This document shows positions 1 through 10,592 of a stretch of 64,000 bases of DNA, piece by piece. Below the pieces are notes generated by a model. It made no database searches and was not told where the DNA came from. It saw only the letters and a list, made by a program, of their open reading frames with translations. The stretch is from Cudoniella acicularis (lineage: Eukaryota > Ascomycota > Leotiomycetes > Helotiales > Helotiaceae), in NCBI GenBank assembly GCA_013054445.1, contig JAAMPI010000075.1, forward strand, positions 1 through 64,000. Reading direction: 5' to 3'. The position numbers and the translations under genes are program-made. How positions within the stretch are numbered: position 1 is the stretch's first letter; the number at the start of each line of letters is the position of its first letter.

Positions 1-723
1 ATATAACTTACTTTAGCGTATAGTCCCTTTACGTCCTTCTCTACTAATCGTATATATATAACTCCTAAAAGCGATTCCTTAACATTTAAATCGTAATCTA
101 GTGATTAGGCATAAGCTTGCCTATATTCTAATAGTTNNANANANTNNNTNANNCTAGAACCCACGATCTCATCTACTGACATAACCTCGACAATCCATGC
201 TGGCATACCGCGAGATAGGCCGCGGCACACGGGTACAAATCAGAAGGAAGCTAGCAAGGCTACGATACCTTTCTCTCGGAGTCGGAATGTTTCTCCCCTT
301 GTAGATACTTCTCGTGCGAGCCCTGTCATTTTTTGTGAGCATTCCTCCTCCTACGAGGGCCTCTCATTAAGGCCATGTAGCTTTGCTTTGTAAATTTAAA
401 ATATGACAAAAGAACCGAACTGTCCCAATAAATATAACGAACACTTCCGGCCTTCACAACCTTCCATATTTCGACACCGACTTTTCTAGCCAGTGTACTT
501 GTAATGATAGAAATCGCAAAGCGCGTTGATTAAAACGAATGTATAGCAAAAGCGGCCAATTTATCGACATCATAAAATCGTTAAGCTTCGCCAACGTTGG
601 CAGCGAGTACAGAAATACAGAAATACAAAAAAAAATAAACAATCCCCGCAAGTCGTTGTCGACCGATCAGAACCAGCTGTTGTAAAACTCCACGCTCCCG
701 GAAAACATTCAAGTCAAAAGAAT
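1..723. other. AT-rich left edge with ambiguous bases, no gene
   Basis: The first ~450 bases are AT-rich, with ambiguous bases between 137 and 153 marking a poor or joined assembly point. The short minus-strand open frame at 454-651 has no recognisable features and is not supported. The part nearest 724 is probably the 3' untranslated region of the next gene. No RNA gene was seen. Confidence 0.6.
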
Positions 724-1432
724 TTACAAAGCAGGCTTATGAGAGCCACCTTTCGGGCCTATAATATCATCAACCAAACCATTCCACAGCTCTTGCAACA
801 CACCCGGCTCCTTGAGATCCGACAGCGATGTACCCGAGAAGCCGGCAGTGAGTTGTGAAATATCAACATCGAGACCATCGTTGCCAACAACCTCGCTCAT
901 TGCAACAGGTGTAACATTCTCGGGATGGCTAGCAACAATGTTAATTTCAGCACTCGGGATCGCTGAATCGACTTCCTCCGCAGCGTGAGCTGAATCGGCA
1001 GACCGATTTGGATTGTAGTTGTCTGGGAGAAGAGGTACGCGGAGCTTATAGAATGGGTTCGCAGGAGGTTCTTCCAGAGCTTCGGGAAATGTGAAATAGT
1101 CGATTGTAGAAGTATCTCGGACAGCTTGCTTCGGGGCAGATGTTCGGAAACCCTGCATCAAGGGAATAGTCCTATGAATAGGGGGTGATTGTGATGGAAG
1201 AGGCCGGTGAGCCCCATTCAGGGTATGGAAGCCATGCGAATTGATGAGGTCGGATGCAGCGGGGCGTTCGACGAGCTGGAATTCATCAGAAACTAATCCA
1301 TTGACAAGTAATTCGAGAATGTACCTCAGATTTGCTGCCGCGGGTCATCAATTGCCGGCTAGAGTTTGCTGTTGAGCTAATTCGTCGCACCGCCTGGGTG
1401 AGTTTGCTGGCTAGGGGTGTAACTCTTGACAT
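724..1432 (-). CDS. Conserved-looking hypothetical protein with mitochondrial-type N-terminus
   Basis: Two exons, complement(join(724..1275,1325..1432)), give a protein of about 219 residues. The ATG at 1432 is followed by a basic, Ser/Thr-rich, acid-free leader of about 34 residues containing RRISSTANSSRQ, typical of a mitochondrial targeting presequence. The 49-bp intron has donor GTACAT and acceptor CCAG and joins SKSE to LVERPAAS in phase 0; the joined frame stays open to the stop at 724. The mature part is acidic and Pro/Ser-rich, and ends near a WNGLVDDIIGPKGG segment. I do not recognise a family and assign no function. A start further upstream in the same frame (1591) would place unlikely residues before the leader, so the internal ATG was preferred. 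Matrix localisation is inferred only from composition. Confidence 0.6.
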
Positions 1433-2648
1433 GGTGTTGTTGGGGATAAAGAATTGACGAGATAGAAGGATTGGTTGATTCAATTGGGACAAGACGCGAG
1501 ATGATATTACAAAACGGGGAATGAAGAAGCGATGGAGGTTCTGAGGGGAAAGCCGGATATATAGGCGGATGTGGAGATAGGGTCGATTCAATGGCAGGGC
1601 TCACGGAGTGGAATTGGTGTGGAATGACGGAAACGGGCTCGCATTTGCAACGTATGAGAGGAGTTGAGTCAGTTGTTGACGCAGCGGTCACGCAGAATTG
1701 TTGACCTGATAAGATGCAGGTATGAGACCGTGCTTGGCTCCTCCCGGCCCTCAACGGGATGTCACCAGCTAGACGGAGGAGACGGGAGGGGTCCGCGCTA
1801 GTGCCATTCAACGCAGTTGAGTGGGACCAATGGGGACGGCTCGACTTCCCAGTGCCGGTAAGAAGCATGTCCCTGGGTGCCCTCGTCGGTGACCGACATC
1901 ACAATCCCAGAATCACCATATGAGTCTGTATAATTAGTGCAACAAGTTCCGATACTGTTTCTCTACTCTTCATTTCGACTTCTTGCCAAATGATAATCGG
2001 CGATTAGAGCTAGGCAGATTGGCTATCAGCAAAGAGAAGTATACCACCTGGGCATAATATATGCTTTATCTGCTTTTATCTGCCATTGACCGCCGTGTGG
2101 GACTGTACCTGGTGTTAAAACCCAGGAAAACCAAGCTCCCTCCATTTCTTGCTCTTGGTACGTATGGTTTTACCTGTTAATGCGCTCGTTTTGCTTCGTG
2201 GTATTTTTATAGAATTCATACATCCCTCACTTGGCTGGTCCATGGTACTGGTCACATGTTTCAATTCAAGTCCATCACAAGATTCTGTGATCTTCTCATG
2301 TCTCTGGTGTGCTTGCCATGGGCGCGTAAAAGGGTATCTATCCTCAAGTGAAGCTGAGCCTCGAGGTACAATAAGAGCTGCACAGGGTCCACAATGTCTT
2401 GTATTTACAGCCAAAGACCCGGCCATTCTCCAACGCCGTCAAATGCAATACTGCGCCCGCTGACGACTTCTACCACCCAGTTCCTCTCTAGGAGGTTTCC
2501 CTGATATCTCCAATACATAACCGTCTCCTATCTTAATTTGTGTTAGATCTGTTTGTCGCTTGCTGTGACGATCCTCGCATTCTGATTCCCAACATCTCTA
2601 GCCCGGGTGGGTCTATGCAACCAACAAGTGAGATCCTATCACGTTGGC
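1433..2648. other. Intergenic, no supported gene
   Basis: This stretch lies between the 5' end of the mitochondrial-type protein and the 3' end of ICE2. It contains overlapping frames on both strands (for example 1377-1868 minus and 2149-2463 plus) with no domain, signal or splice logic. It probably holds the promoter of the upstream gene (about 1433-1900) and the ICE2 3' UTR. Confidence 0.5.
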
Positions 2649-4067
2649 TCAATCCGTCTTCCAGTGACCCGTCAGAGAGCCATCTACATCCTCTTTCCCA
2701 AGATAAAGCTCGAAGGCATAGAGAGCCATTGTTGCAATGACATTAACCCAGCGCCAAACATTGCCGCCAGTATCGCCACCTTGCATTTTCCACCATTCTG
2801 TACCGTTCCCCTCTCCGGACGTTGTTGAGAAGTGTTGCATTAAAAGACTAGTGTATACGGCGACTAGGATGCTAGGGCTGAACCAACTTAAAAGTCCGAG
2901 AATCTTGCCTGCCCCGTCACTATCTTCAAGACTTGGCTCCTGAGATAGAGCTCGAGCCCCCGATTCCTGTACCGCTGGAATGATACGGGTGGCAGCGTAA
3001 AATACGAATATTCGATAGGCGAGGGATATGATGACAGACGGTGTGATAGTCTGGAAAGCAGCGTAGAGAAAAGTAAATCCCGAATGAACTGTTGAAGGTA
3101 AAGTCGACAACACGTATACCAGAGTAGAGTATGAAGCCATGATGATAGGTGGGAAGGGCGGAAACTCTGGTTGTGCAGGGGGTGGAGGTGTCTTGGCCAT
3201 CGAAGCTGGAAGATAATCCGTGAAAATCTGGTAAATGCACAATACCACATATGCAAAGAGCAGGGAGCTCTCTACCGGATTTCCTCGACCACTCCCAATG
3301 CCCCATGCGCATAAGAATACTGCACATGTTATTGTAACTCCTATGAGGGTGGCATCAACGTTGGAGATTTCTGGGAAGTTTGTGATCCGCCAAAGGAAGT
3401 AGACTGAACTGGAGATGATTGAAGCAGAAAGAACCAATAATCCAATCATCCAGGTATCGCTGCGACCACGATTAACGAGCCATCTGGTGATTTGGCCAGC
3501 AGCCTGAATCACAAGCAAGCTGCAGAAGCCCTCCGCCAACTGGAATATGGGTGTCGAATATCTCAATAAGATATACCAGGTTTGAACAGTGAGCATCTCC
3601 AGGAGACCCCCGGAGCCAAAAATCCACTCCTTAACATTGGTATTCTGCGCTCTTTTGCTATCGAAAGTCCTCGCAACCCAATCTCCGCTACTGTTCGCAT
3701 CGACTGCGAATCGATTCATACTCCATATTAGAAGTCCTGGCAATAATATCCACTGTGACATGCTGATAATCTGCACTAAAGCCCATCGTATCCTCGAATT
3801 ATCCGGTGTAGCTAGCTTGAGCGTCGAATAAAAGAAATAGAAGCTAAATAGCATCAGCAATGAGAATCCTGGATTTAAGGGCACCGCTGAAAGAGGTAGG
3901 CGGGGCAGTATCAAAAGAAAAGTGTGGGTGAAAGGCGTATCTTACTAGAATAAACTCAACGAGAAAGCAAGCCCACAGTCCCGTCCCCCAACATCGAAAG
4001 CTATAGGTATTGAGAGGATGATCGAGAGGAGGAAGATAGCGGAGGAGAGAACGCGGAAGAACCACAT
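2649..4067 (-). CDS. ICE2: ICE2 family ER membrane protein
   Basis: ICE2 is an integral ER membrane protein of fungi involved in cortical ER inheritance, ER-plasma membrane contacts and phospholipid/lipid-droplet homeostasis. Two exons, complement(join(2649..3843,3946..4067)), give 438 residues, close to the yeast length. Exon 1 encodes a membrane helix followed by SIPIAFDVGGRDCGLAFSLS, matching the family's N-terminal VGG.xCGL.F block. The 102-bp intron (GTAAGA to TTTAG) was placed so that SLF continues into FYFFYSTLKL with the same spacing as in yeast ICE2; the nearer AG acceptors break the frame. Exon 2 carries the block LAEGFCSLLVIQAAGQITRW and the C-terminal AATRIIPAVQ and GLLSWFSPSILVAVYT segments, with about nine or ten hydrophobic helices. 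It is divergent from MYG1 across about 0.8 kb. Confidence 0.93.
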
Positions 4068-4865
4068 CAGCGCAGTGGGCGCCGGAGCGTGCTCTAAAGC
4101 GCGCCCAGCTTGAAGTTTGTGATATCTAGCACCTTGTATTGTAGCTCTTGAGCACGGCCAGCAGCAGAACGCGTCGAAAGAAGCTCGCAGGTAATGATTT
4201 CGAGATTCTGGATAGTTTGCTGCGTGCGGAGTGCCTTGTCTTTCCGGTCGCTAAAGCAAGAATGCTCTTATCGGTGTGTTTCTGATCTTTATCTACACGC
4301 GAAAAAGACTTGAGGTTGATGAACACCAGCTATGTCACCTGGCTAGAACTGCCTGACGGGCGGGTGTCTGCTGGGAGGACGATCTTGGAGATGTTCCTGC
4401 AAGAGTTCTTGGCTAGGAGGCTCGCAGCCTGGTGTTGCGCCAATGAGCGTTATTGTCGCGTGCTTTCAAGGCGACCTGGGCTGGGGTCCGATAACAAGTT
4501 ATCAAGATCTGAATTATTTTCTGGGAGATCTGCCTAGGTTGTGTCAGAGTCGGCAATTGTGCACGAAACGTGGAGGAGAATCGCAGAGAGCGCTTCACAG
4601 TAGCATAGCCTGAGAGCCAAGCAAGATAGAGGAGATAGAGAGGATGAAGACGAAGGAGGCAGCGCGCCTGGGAAGAAATGACAAAAGGCCAGCTCATACA
4701 GGCACTTTTCAAAATTGCGGTCGGTCGTGGATCGAAGCACACCGCGCATCGGTTACGCTAGGCCCGCTGCTTGGGGCAAAATGTAAATAGCGACCCTGGA
4801 GATTTCAGCTTCTTCACGACCGCATTCCTAGAACACAACCAAACAAAAGCCAGCTTGTTCTTCGC
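4068..4865. promoter_or_regulatory. Divergent ICE2/MYG1 intergenic promoter region
   Basis: About 800 bases separate the start codons of two outward-reading genes, so both promoters must lie here. The open frames on either strand (4310-4537, 4413-4742) have no protein-like features. No specific operator was recognised. Confidence 0.5.
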
Positions 4866-6093
4866 ATGTTTCGCAAGACATTGGTCATGGCAGAAACAGC
4901 AGCAAAAAGACTAAAGACATCGCCTGTCAGTATTGGCACCCAGTAAGTGTTTTTGAATTATTCGAAAGCTTTTGTGATCTTCTCTTCAACTTCAGACCTG
5001 TTATTACCCCGAAAGCTATGGGGTTTGGCTATCATTCCTATTGATTATGACCAATCTGTGAAATCATGAGTTGCTAATAAGTCTTTTTGTGTATAGTAAT
5101 GGCCATTTCCATGCCGATGAAGCTCTCGCAGTTTACATGCTCCGCCTCCTCCCAACCTACCACTCCTCTCAGCTCGTGCGCACACGGGATCCAGCTCTGC
5201 TTCAGACCTGCCATACAGTCGTTGACGTGGGTGGCGAGTATGATCCAGCCGCCAATCGATACGACCACCATCAACGCACCTTCAACACCACATTTCCTAA
5301 TCGACCAACCAAGCTTTCTTCCGCAGGATTAGTCTATATGCACTTTGGCAAAGCAATTATCGCGCAGCATTTAGGTGTATCAGAAGATGCAGAGGAGGTT
5401 AAGATCACTTGGGGCAAAATCTACGAAAGCTTCATTGAGGCCCTAGATGCTCATGATAATGGCATCTCTGCTTATGATCCAAAGGCGATTGCTGCGGCTG
5501 GTCTGGAGAAGAGATTTAGTGATGGCGGGTTTTCTTTAGGAGCCATGGTATCGAGACTGAACCCTAATTGGAATGATCCGATACCCGCAGATCCAGTTGA
5601 GGCCCAGAATGTCGAGGACGAGAAATTTTTGATTGCCAGCACTAGAATGGGCGAAGAATTCTCAAGAGATCTCGATTATTACACCAGGTCGTGGTTGCCA
5701 GCGAGGGATGTAGTGCACAAGGCGTATGCGAAGCGCTTAGACTACGATTCTAAAGGACGAATTCTGGTGTTTGATGGACAATCTGTACCCTGGAAGGATC
5801 ATCTCTACACGCTTGAGGAGCAGGAGGGTGGAGATGCTCAAGTTCTCTATGTTTTGTATCCCGAAAAGCCTACCCCAGATGCCAAGTGGAGAATTCAATG
5901 CGTGCCAGTAAGCAAGGACTCTTTCGAAAGCAGGAAGCCATTGCCGGAGGCTTGGAGAGGATTTAGAGACGAGAAACTGGATGAGATAACGGGTGTTAGC
6001 GGTGGGGTATTTGTGCATGCTGCAGGATTCATCGGCGGGAACAAGACTTTTGATGGCGCTAAGGCGATGGCCGTGAAAGCACTTGGCCTTTAA
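4866..6093 (+). CDS. MYG1: MYG1 family DHH-like exonuclease
   Basis: MYG1 proteins (UPF0160) are DHH-like metal-dependent nucleases; human MYG1 is a 3'-5' RNA exonuclease acting in nucleus and mitochondria. Two exons, join(4866..4942,5097..6093), give 357 residues. The 154-bp intron (GTAAGT to TATAG) joins SIGTH to NGHFHADEAL in phase 2, restoring the family's NGHFHADEA motif at residues 27-35. Further motifs are DVGGEYDP and RYDHHQ (D82, H83, H84), which supply the predicted metal ligands, then LSSAGLVYMHFGK and, near the C-terminus, SGGVFVHAAGFIGG. The short first exon has an in-frame second Met at residue 8 just ahead of AAKRLK, so a basic mitochondrial-type and a nuclear-type N-terminus are both possible. 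Length and motif order are normal for the family. Confidence 0.95.
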
Positions 6094-6410
6094 GATCAAC
6101 GACGATTATGGCATTGCAAGGCGTTGGAGGAGTCCAAAAGCTTGGTAAAATCACCGACAAGCAGGATAGATTTTATGAATTTCTTTCTCTATCAATCTCA
6201 GGTAGTTGAAGGAGAAAGCTATTAAGAGTGAGCTACAAGTGAAAATCCATCACTTTATTTGATGTGTCAAGTACAGCCGTTACAGAAGCAACATGTACAG
6301 AAAAAAGCCATATCCGACCCATAATCCTTTGTCAAAGCCTCAAACGCCAGACCCATCAATCATTATCTCATAGCACTCCATAGAAAGATCTCCACGACCA
6401 ATCGTAGTAT
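6094..6410. other. Convergent 3' flank of MYG1 and endosulfine gene
   Basis: About 317 bases between two converging stop codons. It holds only presumed 3' untranslated sequence; no gene or repeat seen. Confidence 0.6.
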
Positions 6411-6951
6411 TCATCTTCGGATCGGAATGCCTTCTTTCGCCGGAGGAGGGCTTACGCTGTCATTGAGTCTCTGACCAACTTTATCCTTATCATCCACCTC
6501 ATCCACCTCATCCACACTGGTCTCTCGGTTCAAGAAGCTGCTCTCCTTGACTGGGCTTCCGCTCGGCAATCCAGCCGTACCACCGTGTTGAATATTGCCA
6601 TTGCCGCTTCCTCCTTGGCTTGGATTTCCGACGCCTGGGGATGAAAGGTGGGGGATGTTTTCGGGAAGAGGGTGCTGAGAACCAACACTGCCAGTGTCGA
6701 CCGAGCTGGCTTTGCCGGCTTTGGACAAGGCATAATCGCCAGAGTCGAAATATTTGCGCTCCTTGAGGTGTTTGGCGAGGTGGTCCGACTTCGATGGGAG
6801 CTTGCCATAGAGGCGGAAGAGTCGTTGCTCATCAGGAGAAAGGGACTACGAGTAACTATTAGCTATCGGTCCAGGATCTCGTGCGCATATCAAGGGTGGA
6901 GGATGCAATACTGACATTGATATCGATCTTGTTCTTTTGATGTGGATTCAT
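6411..6951 (-). CDS. igo1: Endosulfine/Igo1-type PP2A-B55 inhibitor
   Basis: Endosulfines are small, largely disordered proteins. When phosphorylated by Greatwall/Rim15 kinase they inhibit PP2A-B55 and control mitotic entry or quiescence. Two exons, complement(join(6411..6845,6916..6951)), give 156 residues. The intron starts GTCAGT and ends CGTAG, joining KIDIN to SLSPDEQRLFRLYGKLPSK in phase 0. The diagnostic kinase site FDSGDY is at residues 45-50, with Ser47 as the expected phospho-acceptor, preceded by the conserved LYGKLPS and LKERKY segments. The C-terminal half is low-complexity (GSGNGN, DEVDEVDDKDK) as expected. The DEVDEVD part comes from a 9-nt tandem repeat around 6490-6515. The start was chosen as the first ATG in an otherwise ATG-free leader; 12 residues before the splice match the short N-termini of fungal homologues. 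Confidence 0.93.
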
Positions 6952-8000
6952 CTTGAAATTGTGGTGTGTGCAGAATTGAGGTGAGGGTGTTCAATGCGGA
7001 TCTCAGGAATAGGTAGAGTTTCCGGCAATAGATGGAGAGAATGTGCAGAGAGATTGTAGTCCTTTAATGACTCGAGAGTTTGCTTATGCGGTTGCGTTGT
7101 CACGACAAGATCGTCGTAAACAATTTCGAGGCCCTTGTCTAACGGTCCAGTAAACTCGGCGGGGAAATAAAGAGCTCCGCTTGCCAGTTCTCTTTTGCCA
7201 CGGCAACGCAGCTCAATCGTCACTCCAGGCTAGGATTTGATGCCGCAATGATTGTGAAGTATGATGGCTTGAAGAATGGGAGAATGAAGGGCGAATGTAA
7301 AGGTAGAAGATTTATTAGTCGTTGACAATCCGAGATTCTTGGTGGAAGTCGGCTACGGTAGATGGAGGGGCTTCTTGAGGGTGTGATCAGATAGTGTCTC
7401 GCTTAAATGGTGGGCATGGGAGAGCGCCCAATGCCAAATTTCTACCCAAAAGCACAGCATCGTCCTTTAACAAATTTTCGGAGTTGGTCTTGTGCTCCGA
7501 GATTGAAGAGTTGCACCCCTAATGTACGTATTTTTCTTTGTGTTCCTAGTGTTCTATCGCGAGCCCAAGATTTTCTTCTTTTTCAGAGTCAAAGCCGCGT
7601 CTTAAAATACCCTTCGGCATCTAAGGACTTAGACACGCGAGGATTGTCCTTGATTGGCCTGATGATCCCATCACAAGACACGGGACACAAGAAATATACT
7701 TGATCCCACAAGATCGAACGTTATCATACGATTTGTTATTTCAGGGTCTATCAGCTAAAAGTTTGTGGCTTCCACATCCACGAGTCAGAGAGTCCAATTC
7801 TCCCCAAACCCCAAGACCCTCAGGCATTGGCAGACACTTACCCCGCAACACCACCCAAACTCTGTCTCTCATTGCCCCTAGCAAAGCATCCGATTCGTCG
7901 TGTTCTCACCAGTTTCTAGCTCCTATCCAAGTGATTTATAGATCACTTATCCAGAATTTCCGCAACTAGTACCACCCCTTGGAGACATCTGGCCATTCAG
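6952..8000. other. Endosulfine 5' leader and SFM1 promoter region
   Basis: The minus strand from 7223 to 6948 is open for 91 codons but begins with GTG, contains no ATG and ends in a TGA overlapping the endosulfine ATG, so it is most likely 5' untranslated leader. The rest (about 7250-8000) is a shared promoter region for the two divergent genes. Plus-strand frames at 7407-7703 and 7700-7969 have no supporting features. Confidence 0.5.
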
Positions 8001-8813
8001 ATGGCGAGCAAAACCTATATCGTCGAGCATCTTGATGATGAGCTCGGCCCCTGGTCCGAACTAGAGTATGTCACAATAGCCAAGGAATCTCATGAGGCAG
8101 GTGCAAAATTCTGTTTGTCATCAGTACCGTCGTCTTTGGTATTACCACAGAGTCTACAAGCTGTGCCTGGTTTCACAGCAGATGGAAAAAGCGTGGAGGT
8201 TCTGTATGCAAAAGACAAATCTCGAGTGTGCTTGCTTGACCCATCGGCAACGGAAGAACTGAGCCCAGAGGACGGCGACAAATTTGACGTTTTTCTATTT
8301 GGTGGGATTCTAGGTGGGTTCCCGATTTGCTGGCTGGCGAATTCATGCAGTGCTGATTCCGATAGGGGATGATCCCCCGCGAGGTACGTGAAGCGGAAGA
8401 GCAGGTCAGGCCATGGCTGAATGGAGTACAGACAGAACTTCGGAATTAAGGAAGAAAGGGTTCGAAGGTCGTCGTCTAGGCCCCAAACAGATGACAACTG
8501 ATACGGCAGTGCGAGTCACAAGAATAGTTGCACAAGAAAAGAGTAAGTGGCTGCATCGACTGAGCACAAATCACCGCTGATCTTCAGCTCCCCTCGATAA
8601 AATTAAATACATCGACTATCCAGAGCTACGCATCAACAAAAACGAAAAGACGGAAATGCCTTTTCGATATGTGGCAGGTGATAAAGGACAGCCGATCATG
8701 CCCGATGTAAGCTTCAGATAAGGTTACTTGTTTTAGGCAAAACTAATTAATCATAGGGGATGGTTGAATTGATCAAGAAAGATTCTGAGAAGAGCTTCGG
8801 AGATTTGTTCTAA
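8001..8813 (+). CDS. SFM1: SFM1-type SPOUT protein arginine methyltransferase
   Basis: Yeast SFM1 is a SPOUT-fold methyltransferase that methylates an arginine of ribosomal protein Rps3. Five exons, join(8001..8313, 8366..8383, 8432..8542, 8588..8706, 8757..8813), give 205 residues. All joins keep frame and rebuild the family signature: N-terminal YIVEHLDDELGPWSELEY, then FLFGGILGDDPPRDRTSELR across exons 1-3, GFEGRRLGPKQMTTDTAVRV in exon 3 (the SAM-binding knot region), KIKYIDYPELRINKNE and TEMPFRYV in exon 4, and IKKDSEKSFGDLF at the end. Exon 2 is only 18 nt, encoding GDDPPR. Introns are 45-52 bp with clean GT-AG ends. Length is typical. Confidence is high because five independent junctions agree with the family. 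Confidence 0.94.
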
Positions 8814-10592
8814 GAGTGTTATTACTTGCTCATGCTCTGAATAGCGAAATTCAAAAGCAATCAACATTGATTAAGACCTGTGGTCACAGCATATGAAATT
8901 GCAAGTTTCTTTCTTTTGACCCTAGAAATACCACTTTTATATTGATCATCCTGCCATCTGTACCTTCCACATAGCCATAAGCAAGTTCAAACATCGGCTT
9001 TCTTTTTATTTTCTGATGAGACATGATATCATTGCCCTTTTCTTTCTCTCTAGAGCTTTGGAGATTTGGTATAAACCCGTATAGTTGCTACACTGATATG
9101 CATTCTTGCTCCAATAATCTTCGTTCATAATGGCCCCGTTTAGTACTCGGGTGAGTTTTTTCTAAGTGCCAGGAAGGAATCCGGGGGATTAAAACCCCGA
9201 ATAGTTCACAAATACTCACAGTATAATAGTAACTCACACGAGCTATAATAAATAGCCTTCTTGACCTCGATTACTTAGATGTGCTTTCTGCTCAAAAAGC
9301 TGAGTGATTCTGGTACTGTAGAGTATTATTAACAATAGGAGCACGGCGCTCAGGAAATACCCCATCGAGTAATAACCAATGACTGGGAAAATATCAATTC
9401 CGCTTGCCAAGTTCTATGTCCCTTCCTATCAGACACTTTAGCTCTCTTGCTTGTTCCAATTTTTTTAAGATGATACATGCGACTGAGGCTTCGATAGTCC
9501 AGCGATCTGTTTCACGAAATCGCACAAAATACTTACCGTACACAAGGTTTTCGTGGCAAAGCTTCCACCTGAAAGTTGGACGACATTCTAAAACAGATTT
9601 TGGAGGCTTCGGGGGGTCATGACCTAATTGAGAATTTCTAGTATGACTTGCAGATGCCAGATTTGAGAATCCGGAAAGATTTAAAGAATGCAGTTGTCAA
9701 AATCAAGGTGAGAGTTTCATCGAACATCGACAGCATTTATTCTTTTAAATATCGTCAGCAAACATGTGGCATAGAAGTTATAAGCTGCTGGATGATCTCA
9801 TGTTTGGGCACGCCGAAGAGGTGGTTGAGGGAGACCATGTAACACTCTTCAAGACCCACTTAAGGTTTTGGGGGACACGGATTTTCAAGTCGCATCATGG
9901 AATTCTCAAACTGGATCATCCAAGCTTCAGACACCGTATGAGGATAAAAATCCAGGACCCGAGCACAGGCAGCTTGGCGTGGCTGCTGTGATGTGAAATG
10001 CAATGATTGACACAGGAACTGTAAGCAGTATTCCTTCTATGCAATTCACCTTAGCACCTTAGAAGATGCTGCAAATCGGACTGTACGTGCTGCAATATCA
10101 GAGTTGACGTTGATCTCGTCAACTCCAGGCGACTCCTTCCCCAGGCCGCTGCAAAAGCCCCCAAATAGAATGCCAAGCCCCAGATAAAGGAAAAATGGGT
10201 CGCCATTCGCTATTGGGATCCTGTCTTGTGCTGCGGTTCTCGGTAAATTCTCCGGGGTCCAAAGACGGCTTGCGCGGTCGACAAAGCCTCAACAACATGC
10301 ATTCAAGCCACCTACACCGAGGGAGCAGCTCTCTCTTCGCATGACCATCTTTCCACTTCGAACATTGTGATTTTGCGGTGCGCCGCTACTTCTCAGTGGA
10401 ACACGACGACGGACAGCCGTTTAGGGCGATTAGTAGGAGACGATTTCCGAAACAGCACGGAACTGCGAAGACACATCTACGTTCGTATACGCCGGCCAGC
10501 TATCACCAACCTGCACCTTTATGGGCAAAGAAGCATCCGCAACAGCGCACCTTTAGCTACTTCTCCTCCTTTTCCCTGAGCCGACATCCACG
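8814..10592. other. Intergenic between SFM1 and KEX1
   Basis: About 1.8 kb. The SFM1 3' region is AT-rich. Plus-strand frames at 9404-9622, 9648-9842 and 9764-9991 are short and without domain or signal; a small unrecognised gene at 9648-9991 cannot be excluded but is not supported. From about 10200 the base composition rises in GC and probably includes the KEX1 promoter and 5' UTR. Confidence 0.45.

Noticed and set aside
6948..7223. A separate 91-residue protein gene on the minus strand
   Set aside because: It starts with GTG, contains no ATG, is preceded by a stop and lies directly before the endosulfine ATG, so it is better explained as 5' leader.
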